Notes under the pieces: generated by a model
The model's input: the letters and a program-made list of their open reading frames with translations, nothing else
What the model was told of the DNA's origin: nothing
Database searches by the model: none
Made by a program: the position numbers and the translations under genes
Origin: Duganella rivi
GTDB taxonomy: Bacteria > Pseudomonadota > Gammaproteobacteria > Burkholderiales > Burkholderiaceae_D
DNA length: 64,000 nucleotides
NCBI RefSeq assembly: GCF_009857435.1
Contig: NZ_WWCK01000004.1
Span: 744,001-808,000, forward strand
Direction of reading: 5' to 3'
Shown here: positions 45,013 to 54,032 of the stretch, in pieces
Position numbering within the stretch: the first letter of the stretch is position 1
How the letters are laid out: each line of letters opens with the position of its first letter

Positions 45013-46830
45013 ATGTTTAAAGACTTGAGCATCAAGAAGAAGCTATATCTCAGTTTTAGCGCCATCCTCGCCATTATCCTGGTGCTGCTATCCATCGCTT
45101 ACAACCGCTTTAACAGCCTGTCCGAGGCCAATGAGTGGGACCGGCATACCATGGACGTGATCCAGGCCATCGACGTGCTGCGCAACGACCTGCTGCAAGT
45201 ACAGGTGGAAGCACGCGGCTACTATTTGACCGGCACCGAGCAGCGTCTCGAGCGGACGCGCAAGGAGATGGCCGACCTGCCAGCCTCCGTCGCCGAACTG
45301 CAAAAACTCACCGCCGATAATCCGAATCAAGTGGTGCGCTTTAAAAAGCTGGAAGAGATGATCAATGTGTGGAGCAACGACGTCATCACCTCCCAGCTTA
45401 AGCTGCGCCAGGAACTGGGCGACAAACCCGGCGCCGCCGATGCCATGGGCCGCACGCCGCAGCTGTCCGGCACCACCAATTCCGCCATCGGCGAAATCTA
45501 CAAATTCATGAACGACGCTGCGGCCGAAGAGAAGCAACTGCTGATCAATCGCTCCAAGGCCTCCGACCAGCTGCAAGAAACCATGCGCACGGTATTGACG
45601 CTGGGCGGCGTGGTGTGCGTAGTGCTGTCGCTCGGTATCGCATGGCTGCTGGTGCGCGCGCTGCTGGCGCCATTGAATAACCTGACGCAGGCTGTCGGCA
45701 AGATCGCCGCCGGCGACCAGTCGGCGCGCGCGCAAGTGCTGTCGGCCGATGAACTGGGCGAAGTCACCCAGGAATTCAACCGCATGGCACAGTCGATTCA
45801 AGACAGCCAGGCCAACGAACTGGCCGCCACCAATCTGCTCAAGTCGAAAGTCGATTCGCTGCTCGGCGTGGTATCCAAGGCCGCCGCCGGCGACCTGACC
45901 GGCAAGATCGAAGTGCAAGGCGAAGACGCCATCGGCCGCCTGGCCGGTGGCCTCGACCGCATGTTCGCCAACCTGCGCGCGCTGCTGAACAATGTGCAGA
46001 AGGCCGGCATTCAAGTCACCACCTCGGCCACCGAAATCGCCGCCTCGGCCAAGCAGCAGGAAGCCACCGGCATCGAGCAGGCGCAGACCAGCGTTGAGAT
46101 TCTCAGCACCACCAAGGAAATCTCGGCCAACACTTCGCAACTGCTGAAGACCATGGAAGAAGCCACTGCCGTGGCGGACTACACCACCAGCGCGACCGCC
46201 GATGCACAGAACAACTTGAAGCGCATGGATGGCACCATGCAGCACATGGTGTCGGCAACCGATTCGATCAACGCCAAGCTGGCGGCACTGTCGGAGAAAG
46301 CGTCCAACATCAACAGCGTGCTGATTACGATTACCAAGGTGGCCGACCAGACCAACATCCTGTCGCTGAACGCCGCCATCGAAGCGGAGAAAGCCGGTGA
46401 AGCTGGCCGCGGCTTCTCGGTGGTGGCGACGGAGATTCGCCGCCTGGCCGATCAGACTTCGGTGTCGACCTGGGACATTGAGCAGATGCTGAAAGAGATG
46501 CAGTCCGCTGTTTCCGCCAGCGTGATGGGCATGGATAAATTCTCCGAAGAGATCCGCCGCAGTGTGGGCGAGGTGCGCCAAGTGACGGATCAGCTGTCGG
46601 GCGTGATGGATCAAGTGCAGAAACTGGCGCCGCAGTTTGACGTGGTGCTGCAAGGGATGCAGTCGCAGGCCGTGGGCGCGGAACAAATCACCGCCACCAT
46701 GATGCAGCTGAACGACGCTACCCAGCAAACCGTGGAATCGCTGAAAGCCACCAGCGAGGCAGTGCATCAGCTACAGTACGCGGCAGGCGATCTGCAAACC
46801 AGCGTCGCCAATTTCGCTGTGGCGGTATAA
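45013..46830 (+). CDS. wspA: WspA-type methyl-accepting receptor, second copy (605 aa)
   Basis: It has the same architecture as the preceding gene: MFKDLSIKKKL start, membrane segments near residues 13-32 and 195-220, HAMP and signalling domain with the same ADQTNILSLNAAIEAEKAGE tip. From the HAMP domain onward the proteins are nearly identical, while the periplasmic parts are clearly diverged, which indicates tandem duplication followed by sensor divergence; silent DNA differences show it is not recent. GGAG precedes the ATG. It lies 69 bp after the first copy, with a small CCAGAT-GTA-ATCTGG hairpin between, and 4 bp before wspB. Confidence 0.93.
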   Translation: MFKDLSIKKKLYLSFSAILAIILVLLSIAYNRFNSLSEANEWDRHTMDVIQAIDVLRNDLLQVQVEARGYYLTGTEQRLERTRKEMADLPASVAELQKLTADNPNQVVRFKKLEEMINVWSNDVITSQLKLRQELGDKPGAADAMGRTPQLSGTTNSAIGEIYKFMNDAAAEEKQLLINRSKASDQLQETMRTVLTLGGVVCVVLSLGIAWLLVRALLAPLNNLTQAVGKIAAGDQSARAQVLSADELGEVTQEFNRMAQSIQDSQANELAATNLLKSKVDSLLGVVSKAAAGDLTGKIEVQGEDAIGRLAGGLDRMFANLRALLNNVQKAGIQVTTSATEIAASAKQQEATGIEQAQTSVEILSTTKEISANTSQLLKTMEEATAVADYTTSATADAQNNLKRMDGTMQHMVSATDSINAKLAALSEKASNINSVLITITKVADQTNILSLNAAIEAEKAGEAGRGFSVVATEIRRLADQTSVSTWDIEQMLKEMQSAVSASVMGMDKFSEEIRRSVGEVRQVTDQLSGVMDQVQKLAPQFDVVLQGMQSQAVGAEQITATMMQLNDATQQTVESLKATSEAVHQLQYAAGDLQTSVANFAVAV

Positions 46831-46834
46831 GGTC

Positions 46835-47293
46835 ATGAAACTCCTCGTCTTCCACATCGGCGCTGATCGTTACGGCTTGCGCCTGCGCGATGTGGTGCGC
46901 GTGCTGCCGCTGGTGGAACTCAAGCAGCTGCCGCTGGCGCCGGACACCGTGGCCGGCCTGATGGACTTGCACGGCGGGTCGGTGCCGGTAATCGATTTGT
47001 GCCGCGCAGCCGGCCTGCCTAGCGGTGAAGACCATTTCGATACCCGCATCATCATCGCCGATTACGTGACGCCGGAAGGCGCCCACCACCAGCTAGGCCT
47101 GCGCGCCGAGCGCGTGCTGGGAGTGCAGGAAGTGCGCGATGACCTGCTGCTCAACAGCGGCGTACAGGCAGCGCCCTTCCTCGGCCAAGTCGCCAGCGAT
47201 GGGCAAGGCATGCTGCAATTGGTGGAACTAGAACACTTGCTGCCGGCCGAGCTGCGCGCACTCTTGTTCCAAGAGGCGGATAGCACATCATGA
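46835..47293 (+). CDS. wspB: CheW-like coupling protein WspB (152 aa)
   Basis: It is a single CheW domain from start to end (MKLLVFHIGADRYGLRLRDVVRVLPL, with the family's GLMDLHGGSVPVIDLCRAAGLP turn). In the Wsp system WspB couples WspA to the kinase WspE. It starts 4 bp after wspA and its stop overlaps the wspC start by 4 bp, so translation is coupled across the group. There is no extra domain. Confidence 0.93.
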   Translation: MKLLVFHIGADRYGLRLRDVVRVLPLVELKQLPLAPDTVAGLMDLHGGSVPVIDLCRAAGLPSGEDHFDTRIIIADYVTPEGAHHQLGLRAERVLGVQEVRDDLLLNSGVQAAPFLGQVASDGQGMLQLVELEHLLPAELRALLFQEADSTS

Positions 47294-48606
47294 CGCCCGC
47301 CCAATCCATGCTGCGCGCTGCCACCGGCTTGAATCTATCCAAGTCGGTGGTGGAACGAGCGATCAAGAATCGCATGGAGCAAACCGCCGTTACCGATCAT
47401 GACGCCTACCTCCAGCAGATCACGCCGGAGGAAATGACGGCGCTGGTGGAATTGGTGGTGGTACCGGAGTCCTGGTTCTACCGCGATCCGCAAGCCTTTG
47501 TAGCGATGACCGAGTTTGTGCGCGCGCGTTTGGCCGCCAACAGCGAGCGCCTGGTACGCATCCTGTCGATTCCATGCGCGGGCGGCGAGGAACCGTACAC
47601 CATGGCGATGGTGCTGACCGACGCCGGCATCCCGCCCGATAACTTCATGGTCGATGCGTTCGACATCAGCCCGACCTGCGTGGCGCGCGCCAAGAGCGGC
47701 ATTTACGGCCGCAACGCATTCCGCGCGCAGGATCTGAGCTTCCGCGACACGCACTTCACCAGCGCCGGCGACGGCGATTACCGCATCAACGACACCATAC
47801 GCAAGCAAGTCCGCTTCAAGCAAGGCAATTTGCTGGAGTTTGACCTGAGCACGCGCAGCGGCTACTACGATGTCGTCTTCTGCCGTAATCTTCTGATCTA
47901 CTTCGACAAGCCAACCACCAAGGCAGCCATCGCCAAGCTGGAAGCGCTGCTGATGGATGACGGCCAGCTATTTGCCGGTTACGCCGAGGTGCCGTCGTTC
48001 TGCCAGCACGGTTTCTCGCCGCTGCCGTACAACCAGGCATTTGGCTTGCAGAAGGAAGCAGCCGCACCGGCGCGCAAGCCGGCACACGCGCCGCGCACAC
48101 CGGCCAAGCCCCCTGCGCCGCGCGCCGCGCGCAGCATCGCCTCGCCGCCGTCGCTGCCGCCAACTGCGTTCTCGGTTCTGCCATCACCTGCACCGGCCGC
48201 TCCGGGCCGCAGCCGCGCCGCAGCGCCAACCGCGGCCGCCACCGGCGCAGCGCGTGCCGGCACCGCTGCGAGCGCCCCCACCGCCGCCGCGGTTGACCTG
48301 CTGGCCGAAGCGCGCCGCCTTGCCGACCTTGGCGACGTCAAAGCCGCCGAGGCCAAATGCCGCGACCATCTCGCCCAGCATCCCGAATCGGCCGAAGCCT
48401 ACTTCATCCTCGGCCTGCTGAACGAACTAACCAACAAGCCGCAAATGGCCTCGGATTACTGGAAGCGCTGCATCTACCTGCAACCGGATCACTACGAAGC
48501 CCTGTGCCACCTCGCCCTGCTGGCTGAAGCCAACAACGACGCCGCCGGCGCCGCCGCCCTCAAAGCGCGCGCCGCCCGCATCTACAAACGCCAGCAGGCA
48601 TCCTGA
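47290..48606 (+). CDS. wspC: CheR-type methyltransferase with TPR, WspC (438 aa)
   Basis: The N-terminal 255 residues are a CheR methyltransferase: the substrate-binding helices are followed by the SAM motif LSIPCAGGEEPYTMAM and the later motif FCRNLLIYFDKPT. A Pro/Ala-rich linker (about 255-335) leads to C-terminal TPR repeats (about 345-430, ESAEAYFILGLLNELTNKPQMA). The CheR-TPR fusion is the hallmark of WspC, which methylates glutamates on WspA and raises signalling. It overlaps wspB by 4 bp and precedes wspD by 11 bp. All SAM-binding residues seem intact. Confidence 0.94.
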   Translation: MTPAQSMLRAATGLNLSKSVVERAIKNRMEQTAVTDHDAYLQQITPEEMTALVELVVVPESWFYRDPQAFVAMTEFVRARLAANSERLVRILSIPCAGGEEPYTMAMVLTDAGIPPDNFMVDAFDISPTCVARAKSGIYGRNAFRAQDLSFRDTHFTSAGDGDYRINDTIRKQVRFKQGNLLEFDLSTRSGYYDVVFCRNLLIYFDKPTTKAAIAKLEALLMDDGQLFAGYAEVPSFCQHGFSPLPYNQAFGLQKEAAAPARKPAHAPRTPAKPPAPRAARSIASPPSLPPTAFSVLPSPAPAAPGRSRAAAPTAAATGAARAGTAASAPTAAAVDLLAEARRLADLGDVKAAEAKCRDHLAQHPESAEAYFILGLLNELTNKPQMASDYWKRCIYLQPDHYEALCHLALLAEANNDAAGAAALKARAARIYKRQQAS

Positions 48607-48617
48607 GACGCTAACCC

Positions 48618-49283
48618 ATGAGCACAACCATCATCGAAGCCTGCTGGAACAGTATCGGCGTGAACGGCGACCAGAGTTGCGACAAGCTGGAACAGCATGT
48701 CCACTGCCGCAACTGCGAAGTCTATGCCAGCGCCGCGCAGCAGAATTTGCAGCGCCCCGTCAGCGACGACTACAAAAAAGACTGGGCCGCCCACTTCCGC
48801 CAGGCCGCCACCGGCAACCAGCAGCAGGACAGCTCCTGCCTGGTGTTCCGCATCGGCCGCGAATGGCTGTCGCTGCCGACCCGCATGTTCGTCTCGGTCG
48901 CGCCGATCGCCAAGCCGCACCGCCTGCCGCACCGTGCCTCGCGCGGCTTAAGCGGCATCGTCAACGTCGGCGGCACGCTGTATCCATGCATGTCGCTGGC
49001 CGACCTGCTGGGCATCGATGAAAGCGAGGGCGAAGCGGCCACCAACCGCCACACCTTTGCGCGCCTGCTGCTCACCCGCTGGGAAGACCAATCCTATGCG
49101 CTGCCGGTGGCCGACCTGCACGGCATACTGCGCTACGCGAGCGGCGAAGTGCAAGCGCCGGCCGCCACTATCAACAAGGGCTTGTCCCGCTTCCTGTCCG
49201 GTGTGATCTCGCATGACGACATGCGTATCGGCATGCTGGATGAAGCGCTGATCGGCTACCAACTCGCGAGAACCCTACGATGA
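48618..49283 (+). CDS. wspD: CheW-like coupling protein WspD (221 aa)
   Basis: It is a CheW domain (about residues 65-215) with an N-terminal extension of about 65 residues that contains three or four Cys (CDKLEQHVHCRNCEVYASA). The same C-x-x-C-containing extension is usual in WspD and may bind a metal or simply be structural. It acts as the second coupling protein between WspA and WspE. It overlaps the wspE start by 4 bp (ATGA). Confidence 0.92.
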   Translation: MSTTIIEACWNSIGVNGDQSCDKLEQHVHCRNCEVYASAAQQNLQRPVSDDYKKDWAAHFRQAATGNQQQDSSCLVFRIGREWLSLPTRMFVSVAPIAKPHRLPHRASRGLSGIVNVGGTLYPCMSLADLLGIDESEGEAATNRHTFARLLLTRWEDQSYALPVADLHGILRYASGEVQAPAATINKGLSRFLSGVISHDDMRIGMLDEALIGYQLARTLR

Positions 49284-51550
49284 GCGTCGATAACAACGGA
49301 GACCTGAGCCAGTTTTCCATGCTGGACCTGTTCCGCATGGAGGCCGACAGCCAGACGCAAATTCTGACCGACGGTCTGCTGGCCATGGAGCGACTGAAAG
49401 ACGATGCCAGCGCAGTCGAATCGATGATGCGCGCCGCGCACTCGATCAAGGGCGCAGCCGCCATCGTCGGGCTGGAAGTGGTGGTGCAACTGGCACACGG
49501 CATGGAGGACGCCTTCATCGCCGCGCAACTCGGCAAGCTGGCCTTGACGCCGAACCGCGTCGACGTACTGCTGGCCGGCGTGGACTTGATCCTGCAGGCG
49601 TCGCGCCTGCAAGACAGCGGCGTCGATGCATGGCTGGCTAATAACAGCGAACAAATCAAATCGACGCTCAACGCCATCGCCACCATCGCTTTCCTGCCGG
49701 AGCCTATCGACCTATCGCCGCCTGCACCGCCACAGGTGGTTGCGCCTGCACCAGTTGTCGCAGAAGGTACAGCGCCTGCCGCTGCCGCCGAAGACGCGCA
49801 CGAACGCCGCTCCCCTGGGCCGATGAAGAACGCGCAGAACTTCGACAAGCTGCTGTCACTGGCCAGCGAGTCGCGCATCAACGCGCACCAGATGCACCCC
49901 TTCGTGCAAAACCTGCAGCGCTTCAAGCGCAACCAGAGCAGCCTGTTCTCGCTGATCGAGCAACTGCACGAAGCCATCTCCAACAGCGACGACGCAGGCC
50001 TGAAAGAGAAGTCGCTGCTGGCGCTGCAAAAGACGCATCCACTCAAACAGTTCGTGCTCGAACACATCGCCGACATTGAAGCCTACGAGCGCCGCCTGCT
50101 CGGCGTCTCGCAATCCATGGTCGACGAAGTGCTGACCATGCGCATGCGCCCTTTCCGCGACGGCGTGCAGCACTTCCCACGCATGGTACGCGACCTGTCG
50201 CGCAGCCTGGGCAAAGACGTGCAACTGCAAATCATCGGCGAAGACACACTGGTCGACCGCGACATTCTCGTCAAGATCGAAAGCCCGCTCAACCACATGC
50301 TGCGCAACGCCATCGACCACGGCATGGACAGCGCCGCCGACCGCATCGCCGCCGGCAAGCCGGGCACCGGCACCATCGTATTGGAAGCCAAGCACCGCGC
50401 CGGCATGCTCAGTATCGAAATCAGCGACGACGGCAAAGGCGTCAACCTGGAAAAAATCCGTACCCGCGTGATCGAACGAAAAATGGCGCCGGCGCAGATG
50501 GCGGCTTCAATGTCGCCGGCGGAGCTGATGGAATTCCTGTTCCTGCCGGCCTTCAGCCTGAAAGAAAACATCACCGAAATTTCCGGGCGCGGCGTCGGCC
50601 TGGACATCGTGCACGAAACCATCCGCTCGCAAAACGGCACCGTGCGCATCGAGTCCGAACTGGGCGTCGGCTTCCACACCTACATCACCCTGCCGCTGAC
50701 GCAATCGATCGTGCGCGCGCTGGTGGTGGATGTGAAAGGCGAAGCCTACGCCGTGCCTATCGTGCAGGTGGAACGTGTACTCAAGGTGCCGCAAACCACC
50801 ATCCACACGCTGGAGAGCAAACAGTTCTTCGACTTCGGCGGAGAACATCTGGGCTTGGTCTCGGCCTCGCAAGTGCTGGAGCTGGGCGACACCGACGCCA
50901 GCGGCGCCGAACTCTCCGTGGTGGTAATCGGCGCCGGCACGCGCCGCTACGCGCTGGTGGTGGATGCGATACGCGGCGAGCAAAGCCTGGCTGTGCAAGC
51001 CATCGATCCTATCTTCGGCAAGATGCGCGACATCTCCTCTGCCGCCCTGCTCGACAACGGCGAGCCGGTGCTGATTCTCGATGTACCGGATCTGCTGCTC
51101 TCCATCGACAAACTGCTGCACGAAGGCGGCCTGCATCAACTGGCCAAATCCGACGCCGCCGAGCGCCGCAAAACCAAACGCATACTGGTGGTGGACGACT
51201 CGCTCACCGTGCGCGAGATGGAACGCAAGCTGCTGCTTGGCCGCGGCTTCCTGGTCGATATCGCCATCGACGGCATCGACGGCTGGAACGTGGTGCGCAG
51301 CGGCGATTACGACTTGGTCATCACCGACGTCGACATGCCGCGCATGGACGGTATCGAGTTGGTCACCTTGATTAAAAAAGACATCCACTTGCACAAGCTG
51401 CCAGTCATGATAGTCTCTTACAAAGACCGGCCGGAAGACCGCGCACGCGGCCTCTCGGCAGGCGCCGACTACTATCTGACCAAGGGCAGCTTCCACGACG
51501 AGACGCTGCTCGATGCCGTCAGCGATTTGATTGGGGACGCCCGCAGATGA
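49280..51550 (+). CDS. wspE: Hybrid CheA-type histidine kinase/response regulator WspE (756 aa)
   Basis: The domain order is HPt with phosphoacceptor His54 in RAAHSIKGAAA, a linker, dimerisation helices and HATPase (NHMLRNAIDHGMD, DDGKG, GRGVGLDIV), a CheW-like regulatory domain, and a C-terminal receiver with DYDLVITDVDMPRMDG as phosphoacceptor site. It lacks a separate P2 domain, like other WspE proteins. Phosphate is passed to WspR and to the CheB-like WspF. The 4-bp overlaps on both sides show that it is coupled with wspD and wspF. Confidence 0.95.
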   Translation: MSVDNNGDLSQFSMLDLFRMEADSQTQILTDGLLAMERLKDDASAVESMMRAAHSIKGAAAIVGLEVVVQLAHGMEDAFIAAQLGKLALTPNRVDVLLAGVDLILQASRLQDSGVDAWLANNSEQIKSTLNAIATIAFLPEPIDLSPPAPPQVVAPAPVVAEGTAPAAAAEDAHERRSPGPMKNAQNFDKLLSLASESRINAHQMHPFVQNLQRFKRNQSSLFSLIEQLHEAISNSDDAGLKEKSLLALQKTHPLKQFVLEHIADIEAYERRLLGVSQSMVDEVLTMRMRPFRDGVQHFPRMVRDLSRSLGKDVQLQIIGEDTLVDRDILVKIESPLNHMLRNAIDHGMDSAADRIAAGKPGTGTIVLEAKHRAGMLSIEISDDGKGVNLEKIRTRVIERKMAPAQMAASMSPAELMEFLFLPAFSLKENITEISGRGVGLDIVHETIRSQNGTVRIESELGVGFHTYITLPLTQSIVRALVVDVKGEAYAVPIVQVERVLKVPQTTIHTLESKQFFDFGGEHLGLVSASQVLELGDTDASGAELSVVVIGAGTRRYALVVDAIRGEQSLAVQAIDPIFGKMRDISSAALLDNGEPVLILDVPDLLLSIDKLLHEGGLHQLAKSDAAERRKTKRILVVDDSLTVREMERKLLLGRGFLVDIAIDGIDGWNVVRSGDYDLVITDVDMPRMDGIELVTLIKKDIHLHKLPVMIVSYKDRPEDRARGLSAGADYYLTKGSFHDETLLDAVSDLIGDARR

Positions 51551-52590
51551 AAATCGCCATCGCCAACGATGTCGCCATGGCAGCCGAAGCGCTGCGGCGC
51601 GTGGTCGCCAGTACTGCGGAACACCAGGTACTGTGGATCGCGCGCACCGGCGCCGAGGCGGTGCGCATGTGCGCGGAAAACCGCCCTGACCTGATCCTGA
51701 TGGACTTGAACATGCCGGAGCTGGACGGCGTGGAAGCGACGCGCCAGATCATGGAGCAAAGCCCGTGCGCCATCCTGGTGGTGACCGGCCGCCCGCAGGA
51801 CAACGTCAACCAGGTGTTCCGTGCCTTGGGCGCCGGCGCCCTTGACGTCACTGCGACCCCGGTGCTGCAAGGGCAGCCTGGCGGCGACACCGAACTGCTG
51901 GCCAAGATCCGCACCATGGACAAGCTGATACGCCACAGCGGCGGCAATCAGTCCATGCCGCCCCGTACTGCTGCCGCTGCCGGCAACAATAACAACTCAG
52001 AAGCACAGGAAACCGAAAAGGTCACCTCCCTGCTGGCCATCGGCGCATCGACCGGCGGCCCGGTCGCCGTGTCCAAGATGCTGGCCGGCTGGAAGGCGCC
52101 GCGCGGCTGCGCCATCGTGGTGGTGCAGCACATCGACCAGCACTTCGCCGATAACTTCGCGCGCTGGCTTGGCGAACAGCTGGAGATGCCGGTACGCGCC
52201 ATCGAAGAAGGCGACGAGCTGGTAGCAGGCACTGTTCTTATCGCCAAGAGCAACGATCACCTGACGCTGGATCAAAACTACCGCTTGCGTTACGATGCCA
52301 ATCCCAAGGATTACGCCTACCGGCCATCGGTGGACGTCTTCTTCCACTGCGTGGCCCAGCACTGGAAAGGCGAGGCAGTTGGTGTACTATTGACCGGCAT
52401 GGGCCGCGATGGCGCGGAAGGCTTGCTGGCCATGCGCCGCGCCGGCCAGACCACCATCGCCCAAGACCAGGCCAGCAGCGCGGTGTACGGCATGCCGCGT
52501 GCGGCGGCCGAGATGGATGCCGCGCAGATGATTTTACCGCTGGCGAAGATCGGGCCTATGTTGCGCAGCACTCTGGGTGGCCGTACTTAG
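51547..52590 (+). CDS. wspF: CheB-type methylesterase WspF (347 aa)
   Basis: It has an N-terminal receiver with Asp53 in LILMDLNMPELDG and a C-terminal methylesterase whose triad is visible: Ser in GASTGGP, His in VQHIDQHF and Asp in LLTGMGRDGAEG. WspF removes methyl groups from WspA and so dampens the pathway; in pseudomonads loss of WspF locks WspR on and gives wrinkly colonies. All catalytic residues are intact, so the system should be adaptable. It overlaps wspE by 4 bp and precedes wspR by 29 bp. Confidence 0.95.
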   Translation: MKIAIANDVAMAAEALRRVVASTAEHQVLWIARTGAEAVRMCAENRPDLILMDLNMPELDGVEATRQIMEQSPCAILVVTGRPQDNVNQVFRALGAGALDVTATPVLQGQPGGDTELLAKIRTMDKLIRHSGGNQSMPPRTAAAAGNNNNSEAQETEKVTSLLAIGASTGGPVAVSKMLAGWKAPRGCAIVVVQHIDQHFADNFARWLGEQLEMPVRAIEEGDELVAGTVLIAKSNDHLTLDQNYRLRYDANPKDYAYRPSVDVFFHCVAQHWKGEAVGVLLTGMGRDGAEGLLAMRRAGQTTIAQDQASSAVYGMPRAAAEMDAAQMILPLAKIGPMLRSTLGGRT

Positions 52591-52619
52591 TTCCCAGACA
52601 ATAACTTAAGAGAGTCCTG

Positions 52620-53684
52620 ATGTCCGAAGCACAAGTAATCGCAGCAGATCAAGAACCAGTCCTGACCACCTTCAAAGTGCGCGTACTGCTGGTCGATGAC
52701 CAGCTGATTATCGTCGAAGCCGTGCGCCGCATGTTGAGCGATCAGCCGGACATCGAATTCCATTACGTGACCGATTCGACCAAGTCGCTGGAGACGGCGC
52801 TGCAACTGCAACCGACCGTGATCCTGCAAGACCTGGTGATGCCGACCATCGACGGCTTCGGCCAGATCGCCCAGTACCGCAACGAGGAAGGCCTGCGCCA
52901 CGTGCCGGTGATCGTGCTGTCCGCAAAAGAAGATCCGAAACTCAAGGCGCACAGCTTTGCCACCGGCGCCAACGACTACATGGTCAAGCTGCCGGACAAG
53001 CTGGAACTGCTGGCGCGCGTGCGCTATCACTCCGGCGCCCATATCAGCCGCTTGCAGCGCGACCAGGCATTCCGCTTCCTGCGCGAGAGCCAGAAGCAGC
53101 TGGCCGACGCCAACATCGAACTGCAAAAACTGGCCGCATTGGACGGCCTGACCGGCATCGCCAATCGCCGCCGCTTCGACGACACCATGCGCATCGAGTG
53201 GCAGCGCGGCCAGCGCGACAAGCAGCCATTGACCCTGCTGCTGTGCGACGTCGACTTCTTCAAACTGTATAACGACAGCTTCGGCCACCTCGCGGGCGAT
53301 TTGTGCCTGAAAAAAGTGGCCGCGGTGTTAACTGAACACCTGAAGCGCCCGGCCGATCTGGCTGCGCGCTACGGCGGCGAGGAGTTCGCGATTATCCTGC
53401 CCGATACTCAACTGACCGGCGCGCTGATCGTGGCCGAGTCATGCCGCCGCCACTTGGAACAGCTCGCGATTGAAAATCCGCAGGCGACTACGGAACTCTC
53501 CAGCGTCACCATGTCGATCGGCGTGGCCAGCGTAGTGCCGTCGCCCGCCAGCAGCGTCGAAGAGCTGATCCAGCAAGCCGACCGGGCGCTGTACGCCGCC
53601 AAGAGCGCGGGGCGCAACCGCGTAGTCAGCGCGGACGACCTGCCCGGTCTCACTCCATCGAACCAAGGAAATCCAGCAGCATGA
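52620..53684 (+). CDS. wspR: Response-regulator diguanylate cyclase WspR (354 aa)
   Basis: It has an N-terminal receiver with Asp71 in [12 protein letters not shown], a helical stalk and a GGDEF domain. The active-site motif is GGEEF (251-255) and the inhibitory I-site RPAD lies at 242-245, five residues before it, so it should both make c-di-GMP and be product-inhibited. The LTGIANRR and [10 protein letters not shown] segments are canonical. WspR is the output of the Wsp pathway, raising c-di-GMP on surfaces and promoting biofilm. Its stop overlaps the ppnP start by 4 bp. Confidence 0.96.
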   Translation: MSEAQVIAADQEPVLTTFKVRVLLVDDQLIIVEAVRRMLSDQPDIEFHYVTDSTKSLETALQLQPTVILQDLVMPTIDGFGQIAQYRNEEGLRHVPVIVLSAKEDPKLKAHSFATGANDYMVKLPDKLELLARVRYHSGAHISRLQRDQAFRFLRESQKQLADANIELQKLAALDGLTGIANRRRFDDTMRIEWQRGQRDKQPLTLLLCDVDFFKLYNDSFGHLAGDLCLKKVAAVLTEHLKRPADLAARYGGEEFAIILPDTQLTGALIVAESCRRHLEQLAIENPQATTELSSVTMSIGVASVVPSPASSVEELIQQADRALYAAKSAGRNRVVSADDLPGLTPSNQGNPAA

Positions 53685-53995
53685 GTGCTCAAATCGATCA
53701 AGTCAGCGTAGTTAAAAAATCGAATATCTACTTCGACGGCAAGTGCGTGTCGCACACTATCATTCTCGCCGATGGCACCAAGAAAACCGTCGGCGTGATC
53801 TTCCCTTCCAGCCTGACGTTTAACACCGGCGCGCCGGAAATCATGGAAATCGTCGGCGGCGTGTGCAAGGTGCGCCTCGACGGCGCCAGCGAATGGCAGA
53901 CCTACGGCGCCGGCCAGGAATTCAAAGTGGCAGGCAACAGCAAGTTCGATATCGAAACCGTAGAAACGTTAGATTACGTTTGCCATTTCGGCTAA
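53681..53995 (+). CDS. ppnP: Pyrimidine/purine nucleoside phosphorylase PpnP (DUF1255, 104 aa)
   Basis: This is a small single-domain cupin with the family pattern: [24 protein letters not shown], then a [18 protein letters not shown] stretch and the end YVCHFG. PpnP cleaves nucleosides with phosphate to free bases and ribose-1-phosphate. The gene is joined to wspR by an ATGA overlap and ended by a strong terminator, so it is the last gene of the wsp transcript. A metabolic reason for the link is not known to me. Confidence 0.93.
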   Translation: MSAQIDQVSVVKKSNIYFDGKCVSHTIILADGTKKTVGVIFPSSLTFNTGAPEIMEIVGGVCKVRLDGASEWQTYGAGQEFKVAGNSKFDIETVETLDYVCHFG

Positions 53996-54000
53996 ACTTG

Positions 54001-54027
54001 AAAGCAGGCCTAGGCCTGCTTTTTTTA
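54001..54027 (+). terminator. Intrinsic terminator of the wsp-ppnP operon
   Basis: AAAGCAGGCC-TA-GGCCTGCTTT forms a 10-bp stem followed by a T-run to 54027. It ends the operon five bases before the annotated start of the next gene. Confidence 0.9.
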
Positions 54028-54032
54028 CGACC

